This document shows positions 45,240-53,765 of a DNA stretch of 64,000 nt, piece by piece. The stretch comes from a virus. Both the position numbers and the translations under genes were made by a program. The notes below the pieces were generated by a model. It ran no database searches and had not been told where the DNA came from. It worked only from the letters and a program-made list of their open reading frames with translations. The stretch lies in IMG/VR virus record IMGVR_UViG_3300048772_000150, positions 1 through 64,000 of that record, one strand, 5' to 3'. How positions within the stretch are numbered: the first letter of the stretch is position 1; each line of letters begins with the position of its first letter.

Positions 45240-46375
45240 TACTCAACATCGCGCTTACGGTGGTAGCGTGCCTCTTTGGGCGTACCGTTGTCCGTCAATT
45301 CACGGTAAATGAAGGTCACGTTCTGCCCCTTGCGGAACACTTGACCCTGGAAATGCTCGGGCATATCCACGCCCGGATGCTCGGCGGCGTAGACGGACAT
45401 CTCGCCGGACTGAAACTTGCGCTCGGCATCGGTGAGGCCGGACAATTCCAGCCTCTTCCCTTTGTAGTCAACAATCAAGGCACCAATCATGCCCTGTAGG
45501 CGGCTGCCCTTTAGGGTCTCGCGGCCCGACGTGAAACCAATGACCCGGCCTTCGGCATCCTCAAAAGGCTTGAACTTCAAGATACCGTCGTGCCGTTTGG
45601 GCAGCCACACAGCGTTCGGGTCACGCATGACAACGCCTTCGCCGCCCTGAGCCAACGTGGCGTCAAGGTGGACTTCGATTTCCTTGCGGGCGACCTCTTC
45701 GTCGCGGGACAGTTGAGTTTGCCGGTGAAGGAAGCAACGATCATTCTGGCTTTCGATTGCGTCGGCCAGAAACTTTAACTCTTCCAAGAACGTAGCACCT
45801 GGATTAAGGAATCGGAAGTCGCCCTCGAATTCCTCCATCCGATCCTTGATCCACAACTCGTTCGACGGCCAGTGGAGATTGCACACCATGTTGGTGTTCT
45901 TGATCTCACCAGTGCCGAACACGGTCGTAATCGGCGGGCAAGAGTACACAGCATACTTGATCTGCTTGAACCTGGGGTCCGGGTCGTCGCCGCCGCAAAT
46001 CGACCGGCAAAGCTGAAAGTTACCGCGACCGGCCCACAACTCGCCGTCCAGCGGCACGCACGGAAGCTGATTCAGGAACCAGTCCGGGGCCATAATGGGG
46101 TTGCCGTAGCGGCTCCACAGGCCGGTGGCAAGCGGCTTGATCTTGCCCTTCTTCTTGCCGGTCTTCGGGTCGGTCACAGACGCCCACGGCACCTGCTCGG
46201 TTGGCCAGCCCCGACTCAACCCGCCATCCCAAAAGCAGCGGGTTCCGTCGAGCTTCTCCGAAATGAACATGCCTGCCACCTGAAAGGCGTAGTTGCCCTT
46301 TCGATCCCGTTTCTCGGGCTTGAAGGGCTCGGCCAGTTGGAGAAATTCACGACGGGTACTTGCTGCTTTTACCAT
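45239..46375 (-). CDS. ATP-dependent DNA ligase
   Basis: 378 residues from ATG 46375. Motif I 'GMFISEKLDGTRCFWDGG' with the adenylated Lys near residue 42. 'LDGELWA' is motif III. 'QGGEGVVMRDPNAVW' is motif IV and 'DGILKFKPFEDAEGRVIG' motif V, before an OB-fold C-terminus. Seals nicks in phage replication or repair. First gene after the T7-like promoter at 46403-46443. Confidence 0.88.
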   Translation of the reverse strand: MVKAASTRREFLQLAEPFKPEKRDRKGNYAFQVAGMFISEKLDGTRCFWDGGLSRGWPTEQVPWASVTDPKTGKKKGKIKPLATGLWSRYGNPIMAPDWFLNQLPCVPLDGELWAGRGNFQLCRSICGGDDPDPRFKQIKYAVYSCPPITTVFGTGEIKNTNMVCNLHWPSNELWIKDRMEEFEGDFRFLNPGATFLEELKFLADAIESQNDRCFLHRQTQLSRDEEVARKEIEVHLDATLAQGGEGVVMRDPNAVWLPKRHDGILKFKPFEDAEGRVIGFTSGRETLKGSRLQGMIGALIVDYKGKRLELSGLTDAERKFQSGEMSVYAAEHPGVDMPEHFQGQVFRKGQNVTFIYRELTDNGTPKEARYHRKRDVE

Positions 46376-46402
46376 TTTGCTCGCTCGGGGATGGTGGTAT
46401 CG

Positions 46403-46443
46403 TTCACATAGAGAGTCGTAAAACGAAGGCCCTTTGTGCGCGC
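46403..46443 (-). promoter_or_regulatory. T7-like single-subunit RNAP promoter with upstream box
   Basis: Core 46403-46425 (TTTTACGACTCTCTATGTGA), 8-bp gap, GCGCGCACAA at 46434-46443. It starts directly after the stop of the nucleotidase gene (46447) and drives DNA ligase, bS21 and the genes beyond. Confidence 0.8.
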
Positions 46444-46446
46444 TCC

Positions 46447-47043
46447 CTATAATTTTTTGCTGAATTCCCCTTGCCGGGCCATGAGTCGGCCGAGTTTCTC
46501 CACCAGGACGAGGGGCGTCCAAGAGGCGTGTAAACGGTTCCACGGCCGGGGCACCAACAGTGTCCGGCCGCCGCCCCTCTTGAATAGTCGCACGTTTTTC
46601 GCATTGTCGTCAATCAGCAGCGATCCGGGCTGCGCCAGAAACCATTTCCGGGGCGTGATTGCGTACTGTCGATGTAGCCAGGAAGGGAGGTTCGCATGAA
46701 TCCAATCGACTTTACCCGCCGCACAGGCCCCGTCTTTAGTCGGGCTCGTGGCAACCATTACATTCTCGCGGCCAACCAGGCGCTCGCACTGTTCCACCAG
46801 CCAGTCGCATTCGTCCGATTTGGGCACACTCGCCCAATCGTCACGAAAGAACAGCTTCCAAAACGACTCTTGCGCGTAGTCGCTACCTAAAAGCTGATTG
46901 GCGACGGTAGAGAGGTCAACGTCGCCGGTGACAGGATACTCTCGATAATCTGTCGGGCTGATTTTGCAGCCCGACAGGCTCAGGAAGTACATCGACAATG
47001 TATTGAGTACGTCATCCAGATCAAGATAGATTCGTCGAATCAT
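46447..47043 (-). CDS. HAD-family 5'(3')-deoxyribonucleotidase-like protein
   Basis: 198 residues from ATG 47043. Motif I 'RIYLDLDDVLNTLS' (DxDDVL) and C-terminal 'SLLIDDNAKNVRLFKRGGG' (motif IV, DDN). These are the hallmarks of NT5C-type nucleotidases. Would dephosphorylate dNMPs. Ligase lies downstream across a T7-like promoter. Confidence 0.72.
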   Translation of the reverse strand: MIRRIYLDLDDVLNTLSMYFLSLSGCKISPTDYREYPVTGDVDLSTVANQLLGSDYAQESFWKLFFRDDWASVPKSDECDWLVEQCERLVGRENVMVATSPTKDGACAAGKVDWIHANLPSWLHRQYAITPRKWFLAQPGSLLIDDNAKNVRLFKRGGGRTLLVPRPWNRLHASWTPLVLVEKLGRLMARQGEFSKKL

Positions 47044-47047
47044 TGCA

Positions 47048-47701
47048 CTACTCAGTTGGTTGAAGGCCGGACTTTTCCAGTACGCGGGCGTATAGTTCAC
47101 GTTTCAATCGGTAGACGGTCGGGGTTGAAACGCCCAGGGTGTCGGCAATCTCTTTCAGCGTGTAGCCGGCTTCACGCATTTCGACAAAGGTTCGGTCCTT
47201 ATCAGTTTCGCAGCACGACTCAATAAGGTCACACATGTCGAAGGACGCCTGCATATCGTCGCCGGGGTAGTTTTCAAGCGTCAACGCCACCGCCGTCATT
47301 GGCTTTATCTTGTTACCGGCCGCAGCCTTTCGGTACTGTGTCACATGCGGTATTGGTATGGTTGTCTCCGCTTCAACAGTCAAGTAGACTTCATTCATTA
47401 TGGCAGTGACGATATAGTCATTGGCGTTGCCACGCTCGGAGTCGTATCCAGTGGCAAGTTGATTCACCGCGCTTACAAGCCCGGTGAAGCCGGCGCTTGT
47501 CAAATCGTCTCGCAAGTGTGACAGAAACGGAAACTGTCTGATATGGTTATCCACCAGTGAAATGACACCGGCCGTGTTTCCACAGATCATCGACTCTCGT
47601 GCATCCTTGTCACCGGCCCGAACCTTTTCTACCAGTTTCAAGTTATCTTCCGACGACAGAGACGGCGGTAACTGTGAGACGAGTTCACTGTTATACGACA
47701 T
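47048..47701 (-). CDS. sigma70-family RNA polymerase sigma factor
   Basis: 217 residues from ATG 47701. Residues 20-110 fit region 2 ('LRDDLTSAGFTGLVSAVNQLATGYDSERG', in part, containing D-D...G--GL--A---YD). The C-terminus 'RTFVEMREAGYTLKEIADTLGVSTPTVYRLKREL', in part, is a clear region 4 helix-turn-helix. Probably redirects host RNA polymerase to middle or late genes. The window's second sigma-like factor. Confidence 0.8.
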   Translation of the reverse strand: MSYNSELVSQLPPSLSSEDNLKLVEKVRAGDKDARESMICGNTAGVISLVDNHIRQFPFLSHLRDDLTSAGFTGLVSAVNQLATGYDSERGNANDYIVTAIMNEVYLTVEAETTIPIPHVTQYRKAAAGNKIKPMTAVALTLENYPGDDMQASFDMCDLIESCCETDKDRTFVEMREAGYTLKEIADTLGVSTPTVYRLKRELYARVLEKSGLQPTE

Positions 47702-47703
47702 GA

Positions 47704-48189
47704 TTAAGCCCTTCCTGGGAGAATCGCATCTACGCGCCAGGCACAGAGTGGTTTGAAGTTGTAGATAGAGAAACACTCGAACGGGTAGTCGTAACCATTC
47801 GGGTCGTAGATGTGCCCGTGGTCGTAGGCGACCATGTGGCCGCCAAGCGGCTTCTCGCCCTCAACCATACCGCAAGACGTTACAAGGGTGTTGTAGAACC
47901 GCTGCTGCAATCCTTTCTCGCTAAGCGTGTGCCCTCGCCAGTGCCGGCCGGCAGCATCCATCGACACGGGAAAAATCTCGACAGGGGTGGCGGCGAACCC
48001 ATGCTTGTAGAACACGTCGATGAACTCTTGAATATGGTAGCCGCGAACAATATCCTTCCACTCACTGCCCGGCAATACGCCTCCATCGTGCCCGATCTCA
48101 GCGATAAGGTCAGCGACGGGCACGCCTAGCACCATTGCGGCGGAAGTCACACCACATTGCCAATGTTGCGGTTTCTTTTGCAGTTTCAT
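47704..48189 (-). CDS. C39-like papain-fold peptidase domain protein, second copy
   Basis: 161 residues. 'KPQHWQCGVTSAAMVLGVPVA' gives Q...CG, with the presumed catalytic Cys. 'PLGGHMVAYDHGHIYDPNG' gives the His and Asp. Fold and motif order are like 4695-5267 but the sequence is otherwise unlike it. Role unknown. Confidence 0.6.
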   Translation of the reverse strand: MKLQKKPQHWQCGVTSAAMVLGVPVADLIAEIGHDGGVLPGSEWKDIVRGYHIQEFIDVFYKHGFAATPVEIFPVSMDAAGRHWRGHTLSEKGLQQRFYNTLVTSCGMVEGEKPLGGHMVAYDHGHIYDPNGYDYPFECFSIYNFKPLCAWRVDAILPGRA

Positions 48190-48605
48190 AGCCAGTCCAC
48201 GTCCGGGGTTTCAGCTTCTCGGTCAAGTTCGTCGAGCAGGGCGTCAATGTCTGGAATCACGCCCCACGACTCTTTCCAATAGTCTTTCCAGTTGGCCTTC
48301 TTAAACAGCCTGTCGTAGTTCTCTTGATTGGCCGCTGTCAGAATCCAGATGCCCACGCCGAAGGCGTCAAGTATGGGCCACTTTCGTTTCTGCGCTTTCG
48401 TGAAACTGTATTTCGGGCCGGGGCGTTTCACGTCGATCCATCGCGTGCCCCATCTTTTATGGGCAACGTACAAGTCAGGAAGTCCCATTTGAAGGGCGTT
48501 GCCAATCACTCGTTCCACATGCCATTCTCGGCATCTAAGAAATTTAATCAAGTCCTGCTGCACAAACCATTCTGGTCCATGTTTCGGTTGTCGTATTTTA
48601 CGCAC
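48186..48605 (-). CDS. VRR-NUC-type PD-(D/E)XK nuclease
   Basis: 139 residues. 'ALQMGLPDLYVAHKRWGTRWIDVKRPG' in parts holds the G-PD and DxK of a VRR-NUC domain. 'FTKAQKRKWPILDAFGVGIWIL' follows. Phage homologues can act as structure-specific or Holliday junction nucleases. Follows a homing endonuclease gene and overlaps it by 8 bases. Confidence 0.72.
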   Translation of the reverse strand: MRKIRQPKHGPEWFVQQDLIKFLRCREWHVERVIGNALQMGLPDLYVAHKRWGTRWIDVKRPGPKYSFTKAQKRKWPILDAFGVGIWILTAANQENYDRLFKKANWKDYWKESWGVIPDIDALLDELDREAETPDVDWL

Positions 48606-49287
48606 AGTTCACCCCCGTAACATGGGACCATGTTTGACCGCTTATGACGGAGTACACTGTCGGAATTTTTAAGTTCAACCGGCGTGCAATCTCTGTCGCT
48701 CCGTCCCCCTTAGACGAGAGGTTGTTTATTCTTCTTGCAGTGGCTTCATTGAGAACGGCTCTCGGATGGCAACTACCTAATCGGCATCCCTGACTATATT
48801 GCCGTCCTGTTATTTTTCCCCACTGCCTCCCTCGCCAGATGTTTGACACTGTTATCTGCTTGCAACCGAGTTTTTTCGCCACCTCTTTCTGCGAGAGTCC
48901 TTGTTCAAGAAGTGCGATAGCCTTTATTGGGTCAGCTGTTTTCAATTTTGCTCTAGGGTTTCGCACCCCAAAGAGAGACCGCCTTTTAGCGACCATATCG
49001 TCGCAATTCTGCTGGTTCGTGCCTTGCCACAGGTGATTTGGATTTACGCACCTTGGCGTATCGCAAGTATGACAGACTTGCAAGTCTCGATTCAAGTGGC
49101 GATGTTTCAGTAGAAAGGAAACACGGTGAGCCTTACGACTTCTGCCTTTAACAGAGAGGTAGCCGTAGTCGTCTTTGTCGCGGGTGCCCTGCCAAAGCCA
49201 GCAGTCGTCAGAGCCACGGCGATCCACCTGCGACCAGAAACTATCAACGTCAATGTCGCACAAACGTATCTTAGCATAGTGAACCAT
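48598..49287 (-). CDS. HNH homing endonuclease with helix-turn-helix modules
   Basis: 229 residues. 'CWLWQGTRDKDDYGYLSVKG', 'AHRVSFLL', 'VCHTCDTPRCVNPNHLWQGT' form the HNH_3 domain. Two HTH modules follow ('GLSQKEVAKKLGCKQITVSNIWRG' in part and 'ATEIARRLNLKIPTVYSVISGQTW' in part), which give site specificity. It appears to be inserted between the VRR-NUC gene and a hypothetical gene; its ends overlap both. Confidence 0.82.
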   Translation of the reverse strand: MVHYAKIRLCDIDVDSFWSQVDRRGSDDCWLWQGTRDKDDYGYLSVKGRSRKAHRVSFLLKHRHLNRDLQVCHTCDTPRCVNPNHLWQGTNQQNCDDMVAKRRSLFGVRNPRAKLKTADPIKAIALLEQGLSQKEVAKKLGCKQITVSNIWRGRQWGKITGRQYSQGCRLGSCHPRAVLNEATARRINNLSSKGDGATEIARRLNLKIPTVYSVISGQTWSHVTGVNCA

Positions 49288-49597
49288 TGGGCGTACTCCA
49301 TGACAGTCGTTTCCGCAGCCAGCCGAGACCGAACCAGCCGTAGCCGTAGCGATTGAATTGCCATACGCGGGCCGCCGTGTACGGCCTTACCGTGTAAGCA
49401 GCCTCGGCGGCAGCTACAACAGAGTCGAGTCTTGCGCAAAGGGCAGGACAAACGGGTTCGGCAATCGTCGGCATTTTGTGCCACAGACGATACCAGGGTC
49501 GGGTAAACGTCCACTCGTAGTCAGGGTACTTGCTGGCGATGAAGGTCCAACGGCCGCCGACCTTGACTTCAATGTCGTAGTGGTCAACGTAAGTCAT
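49271..49597 (-). CDS. hypothetical protein
   Basis: 108 residues. 'VDHYDIEVKVGGRWTFIASKYPDYEWTF' in part is strand-rich, the rest Trp/Arg/Tyr-rich. The last residues overlap the homing endonuclease start by 17 bases, so its C-terminus may have been changed by that insertion. Confidence 0.55.
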   Translation of the reverse strand: MTYVDHYDIEVKVGGRWTFIASKYPDYEWTFTRPWYRLWHKMPTIAEPVCPALCARLDSVVAAAEAAYTVRPYTAARVWQFNRYGYGWFGLGWLRKRLSWSTPNGSLC

Positions 49598-49616
49598 TTC
49601 TTGCTTTTCCTTTTTG

Positions 49617-52115
49617 TCATTTCATTTCCGGGGCTCTGATCTTCACCACGTCGGAAGCACCGTGCTTCTCTGCCCAATTCAATGCGCCACGGCACCAATC
49701 CATGCCAATCAACGGCACCTTGGGTCGAAAGTGCTCCACTCCAACCTTCACGACTTCAAGAATCGGCTCCGTCAACTCAGGTACATGGACGCACAAGATT
49801 TCGTCGTGAACATTCATAATGGAGATTTGAAGCACGCCAACACCGGATGGCTGCAAGTCCCACAGTTTCCGTTGTACGTGCTTGGTAATTTGTGCGCCTG
49901 GGCTCTGGATTTCGTGATTAGCCGCCGCCCTCATATTTTGAGCCTGCATGGCAAACGTCGCACCATAAAGGGCCGACGAGACGGCACCACCTGCCGTCTG
50001 CACACGGTCACGACGCACGACCTTGACCTTTACACTCTGCCAGTTTTTGGGCAGCTTTCGGGCCAAGTCGAACAGGGCCTTCTCGATCTTGTTTTCGAGG
50101 GTGAAGTACCGACGAAAGCCGAGGAAGGATTCAATGTAGTCGGCAGGGTCAGCCCACACGACTGCGGAGCCAAGGCCGCCCGGCTGCTTCATCGAGCAGA
50201 ACGCATTGAACGTCTTCTCACGGGCCTTGGGGATGCCGGGGAACTTCTTGAAGAACCCTTGCTCGGCATGTTGCGCGACTTCCGGGGCGATGCCGAACTT
50301 GCCTACGAGGGTGTTCCAATCGCCGCCGTAGATCATCCCGAACACGCCTTGCTTGCCCTTCGTGTACATATCGAATTCGGTGTCTGCCGAATCCAAGATG
50401 TCTTGGTAAGTCTTGCCCGGATACATTTCCATTCCGAACAAGGCGTGAATCTTCTTGCCCGAACACAAGCATTCCCGCAGTTGCGGATCATTGTAAACGG
50501 CGTCAGCGAGCGTCACTTCAAACGATGCGAAGTCACCGAGGCTCAAGATATAGCCGGGCCACACCAGCGGAAACATCTTGCGTACTTCCGTCGTATGCTT
50601 GATGCCTTGCGGATTGAGTCCATCGGCACCGGCCATTCGGCTAGACAACGTGCCAATGACCACGAAGCTCGCATGAAACTTGCCGGCCAGTAGCAGCTTG
50701 TTGTATAACTCTATTTCCTTGGCAGCAATCTTCACGTCAAGCACCTGGGCCGCCCGTATAGCGGCAGGGTGTTTACCGGCCCGCATGATACCGGTGCCGC
50801 CGCAGCGAGCACAACCCGGCTCGGGGCCGTCAAACATGCCGCACTTACCGCACGGCTCGTCTTCCGCTACCTCCCACCCCTTGATCGCTTCGATGTTGGA
50901 CTTCTTGGTAGACGTTTCAATAATCACGCCTTCCATTTCGTCCATCGCCGCCATGATGTAGGCGCGAACCTCGCCGTGCTTGTTGACGTTCACTGGCGAG
51001 TGTTCAATAATGGCCTGTGCCTTAGCAAGCAATGCTTTGATGCCAGGAACGTCAATCTGGAAGCCATGCCACCGGACGACGGCCACCATGCAGGCTAGGA
51101 TTGAATCATCGTCGCCCGGCTCCGGGCTGCCAAAATGCTTGTCGAGAGCCCTCGTAAAAACTATATCGTCCGTAGCATAGTCTCGGGCGTTCGTGTGAGT
51201 GGCCCAGTGGTCGATATGCTTCTGAATGACTCCGGGCCAAGCAACGCCAAGTAGTTTGTCATCTTCCTTGGGCTTCCTGGTGCGGGCATCGTCGTCCGTT
51301 TCCTCGTCAAGACCGAGGGTATCGACGGGCAACTTCTCGGGCACGGCTACCTTGATCTTGCCTTTTTTCTTGCCCCACACTTCCCAGTTTTTCTCTTTGC
51401 TGGAAACGGCCAAGGCGGTGGGCGCGTAGCCAAACTCGTAGGGTCGGAACTTGGTATCCAACTCCACGTCTTTGAAGTGATATTTAGGCTTCAACCCCAT
51501 AGCATGTTCAGCCAAGAACTTGAGGCCACCGGCCGGATTGAAGCGCAGCACTACATCCTTGAATTCGGTGTCAAGATCACCAAAGCGGTCGTGACGGTCG
51601 AAGACTTGCCACTTGGGAGCGTCCGGGTCAGCGGACTTCGCAAAGAAGATGCTGTCGAGTTGGATACGCCGTTCCAATTCGGCCGCGAGCGCGTAGGCGA
51701 GAGCGGTAGGCACCCGTTTGATTCGGATGTCTTCCCGTGCCATGAGAGCCTGATACGGACCCTTGCGGCTGTGCAAGAGTAGGTCCAGGGCAGAGGCAGG
51801 CTTGACACACGGCCCGTCTTGGCCTTGTGGTTCAAGTGCTGCAATCTCGTCAATGTGCGCGGCAGGAATCCAGTCGCGCGGACATAGACGAAAGACCGTG
51901 TAGCATTTGACGATCATAAAAATATCAAATGTTAGGTTGAAGCCGACAATAGCGTGCTCACAGAACCATTCAATAAGATCGAGCGTCTTGCCGACTGGCT
52001 CCCGCCAAACTTCGTAGAGTGTGATCGGGCCTTCTTCCACGGCATACTGAATCAGTACAGGCATACCGTAGAGACCGCACGTTTCTGTATCAACGTACAA
52101 TTTTTTAAGAGGCAT
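49617..52115 (-). CDS. family A DNA polymerase with 3'-5' exonuclease domain
   Basis: 832 residues. Exonuclease motif I is 'LYVDTETCGLYG' near residue 9, II 'VGFNLTFDIF', III 'DYATDDIVF'. Polymerase motif A is 'SLGDFASFEVTLADAV' (DxASFE, near residue 530), B 'KQGVFGMIYGGD', C 'NVHDEILCVHV'. A four-Cys insertion (CGKCGMFDG...CARCGGTG) lies near residue 430. No 5'-nuclease domain. This is the phage replicative polymerase. Large for T7-type enzymes. Confidence 0.9.
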   Translation of the reverse strand: MPLKKLYVDTETCGLYGMPVLIQYAVEEGPITLYEVWREPVGKTLDLIEWFCEHAIVGFNLTFDIFMIVKCYTVFRLCPRDWIPAAHIDEIAALEPQGQDGPCVKPASALDLLLHSRKGPYQALMAREDIRIKRVPTALAYALAAELERRIQLDSIFFAKSADPDAPKWQVFDRHDRFGDLDTEFKDVVLRFNPAGGLKFLAEHAMGLKPKYHFKDVELDTKFRPYEFGYAPTALAVSSKEKNWEVWGKKKGKIKVAVPEKLPVDTLGLDEETDDDARTRKPKEDDKLLGVAWPGVIQKHIDHWATHTNARDYATDDIVFTRALDKHFGSPEPGDDDSILACMVAVVRWHGFQIDVPGIKALLAKAQAIIEHSPVNVNKHGEVRAYIMAAMDEMEGVIIETSTKKSNIEAIKGWEVAEDEPCGKCGMFDGPEPGCARCGGTGIMRAGKHPAAIRAAQVLDVKIAAKEIELYNKLLLAGKFHASFVVIGTLSSRMAGADGLNPQGIKHTTEVRKMFPLVWPGYILSLGDFASFEVTLADAVYNDPQLRECLCSGKKIHALFGMEMYPGKTYQDILDSADTEFDMYTKGKQGVFGMIYGGDWNTLVGKFGIAPEVAQHAEQGFFKKFPGIPKAREKTFNAFCSMKQPGGLGSAVVWADPADYIESFLGFRRYFTLENKIEKALFDLARKLPKNWQSVKVKVVRRDRVQTAGGAVSSALYGATFAMQAQNMRAAANHEIQSPGAQITKHVQRKLWDLQPSGVGVLQISIMNVHDEILCVHVPELTEPILEVVKVGVEHFRPKVPLIGMDWCRGALNWAEKHGASDVVKIRAPEMK

Positions 52116-52200
52116 TCTTCCAGATTCTCCGGTTTATTATCATACAGAACAATGCAACAACGTCTGGTGAATAGTCTGGTATCAGGCGGTGTCTACTCAT
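52105..52200 (-). CDS. small ORF coupling to DNA polymerase
   Basis: 31 residues (MSRHRLIPDYSPDVVALFCM...). ATG overlaps the upstream stop by ATGA and the 3' end overlaps the polymerase start by 11 bases, supporting a role in coupling. No domain. Confidence 0.4.
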   Translation of the reverse strand: MSRHRLIPDYSPDVVALFCMIINRRIWKNAS

Positions 52201-52373
52201 TCCACTACCTCGTCGGACATGAAACCGGCGTCAATGAGAACGTCTCGGGCCTTGTTGACAGCGTTCAATGCTGCTGCCATCCCTTTTGCGTCCATCCCTG
52301 CCGCGCACTCGATGTAGACTTCGTATGCTAGGGCAAGCGTTTTCCAGGCTTCAAGTTGGTCTTTGAGTTGCAT
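52197..52373 (-). CDS. small helical protein
   Basis: 58 residues from ATG 52373 (MQLKDQLEAWKTLALAYEVY...). A longer start at ATG 52451 would add an N-terminus with two Cys but has poor ribosome spacing. No gene was seen in the 147 bases to its right. Confidence 0.5.
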   Translation of the reverse strand: MQLKDQLEAWKTLALAYEVYIECAAGMDAKGMAAALNAVNKARDVLIDAGFMSDEVVE

Positions 52374-52520
52374 GATAGTTAAGGGCTCCGGGTACTTCGT
52401 GTCACTCTCCCCAGCCACGGGGCAGCTACCGTTACAGGGCGGCAATCCCATCCTCGTCCAGCAACACGGTCTATAGGTTCAACGCTTTCGCGTACACCCG
52501 GAGCCCTCGCAACCGACATT

Positions 52521-52889
52521 TCAGAATACGTCGTAGGACCAACCAGGGCCAGATAAGCTGGCCGTGACGGCGGGGCCTGTCAGGAAGTCACCGTTTCGGA
52601 AGCGAATGAACATTTGCATGGTACGGCCTATCCAATGGTCGATGCCTACGCTGGCGTCCAGAACATAGACACCACGTAGGTATTGGCCGATTGTCGGCTC
52701 TCGAAGGACGGGCGAGTTGCTCGTCACTTCCACCAACCTCTTATTGGGGTCGAGAACCTTCAATTCAAAGATCAAATTGCAGGTCTCGACAATGATCTTT
52801 GTGCCCGGTCGCTGCTTCGATATGTCAATTCCCGGCTGCTTCTTTAGGGCTGCCAGGGCCTCGGCCGGCGTCGGTAGTTCCTGCATCAT
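52521..52889 (-). CDS. hypothetical protein, first gene after T7-like promoter
   Basis: 122 residues from ATG 52889; GGAG lies 6 bases before it within the T7-like transcript start. Strand-rich middle ('IIVETCNLIFELKVLDPNKRLVEVTS' in part). No known domain. The start region overlaps the ParB gene 3' end in another frame. Confidence 0.6.
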   Translation of the reverse strand: MMQELPTPAEALAALKKQPGIDISKQRPGTKIIVETCNLIFELKVLDPNKRLVEVTSNSPVLREPTIGQYLRGVYVLDASVGIDHWIGRTMQMFIRFRNGDFLTGPAVTASLSGPGWSYDVF

Positions 52890-53748
52890 CGCTATCTCCA
52901 CTAAGAGAGTCGTAAAACGGACGACCGTTCTGCGCGCTGCTTATGTCTTTGTCGATTTCTTCGTCAGAAACCCCACCAGCCGCCCAAGCAAGAACTCGAC
53001 AGGGTAGGCCGGAAATGCCGGCATTGAACAACTTTGCGACCATTTTGCTGATTTGCTCTTTCGACCGGCGATCCTTGAACTTACGTTTATACGTGCTGGG
53101 CAGTCCGGGGAGTTGTCCGCTCTTGTTCCGGGCCTTGGCTACTTGATTCGACAGAAATAATTGATCTTCTTCCGAGGCGTCTTTGCCGAGTTGTTCGATA
53201 AACGCTGCCGATAATAGACCAGCGGCAGCCTGTTGCTGAACCTCGGGCCGGAGTTTCAACAACCGCAAACGGGCGGCAATCCACTTGGTAGGCCGGTGCA
53301 ATTCGTCGTGGGCTCGTCTAAGGGTAACACCGTCTGGGTATAGACGTTGAATGGCAACAGCCTCTTGCCACATATTCAGGTCTTCGCGCTCAAGGTTCTC
53401 GGTCAAGTTTATCAAGCGGGCGTCATAGTCTGACAGTCCTTTGCGAACCATTGCCGGGATTTTCTTCCACTTCAAGTAGAATTCGACAGCCCGATAACGC
53501 CGGTGGCCGGCGAGTAGTCGATAGTCAAAACCCTCTGGCAGCCCACCCTGTACATCGGCTGCCGGCTGTACTACGACAGGAAAATCGAGACCCTGTAACT
53601 CGACTCCCCCGCCCTTACGTCGTATACTATCGGCTAACTCGCTCACACTCTCAAGGACAAACTGCCCGCGACAGTTGAAGTCGGCATCGTAGTAGATTTG
53701 CTTCAACGGCAGAGCTAGTACGTCATACTTGGCGAGTCGTTTGGCCAC
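52825..53748 (-). CDS. ParB-like nuclease-domain protein
   Basis: 307 residues. The ParB/Srx core is visible: 'LPLKQIYYDADFNCRG', 'ESVSELADSIRRKGGG', 'FDYRLLAGHRRYRAVEFYLKW', 'LINLTENLEREDLNMWQEAVAIQRL' in parts. A ParB HTH-like region follows. The C-terminus is unrelated. No ParA was seen, so plasmid-type partition is not proven. The T7-like promoter 52898-52937 is inside its coding sequence. Confidence 0.78.
   Translation of the reverse strand: MAKRLAKYDVLALPLKQIYYDADFNCRGQFVLESVSELADSIRRKGGGVELQGLDFPVVVQPAADVQGGLPEGFDYRLLAGHRRYRAVEFYLKWKKIPAMVRKGLSDYDARLINLTENLEREDLNMWQEAVAIQRLYPDGVTLRRAHDELHRPTKWIAARLRLLKLRPEVQQQAAAGLLSAAFIEQLGKDASEEDQLFLSNQVAKARNKSGQLPGLPSTYKRKFKDRRSKEQISKMVAKLFNAGISGLPCRVLAWAAGGVSDEEIDKDISSAQNGRPFYDSLSGDSDDAGTTDAGRGPGSPKEAAGN
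52898..52937 (-). promoter_or_regulatory. T7-like single-subunit RNAP promoter with upstream box (variant)
   Basis: Core 52898-52919 on the minus strand is TTTTACGACTCTCTTAGTGG, with TA for AT at one place. Box GCGCGCAGAA at 52928-52937 has one change. Gap is again 8 bp. Lies inside the 3' end of the ParB-like gene. Confidence 0.75.
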
Positions 53749-53765
53749 CGGTCTTCTCCATCAAA

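Noticed and set aside
49614-50693. 359-codon plus-strand frame
   Set aside because: It lies antisense to the DNA polymerase gene, whose motifs are clear; composition is of an antisense shadow.
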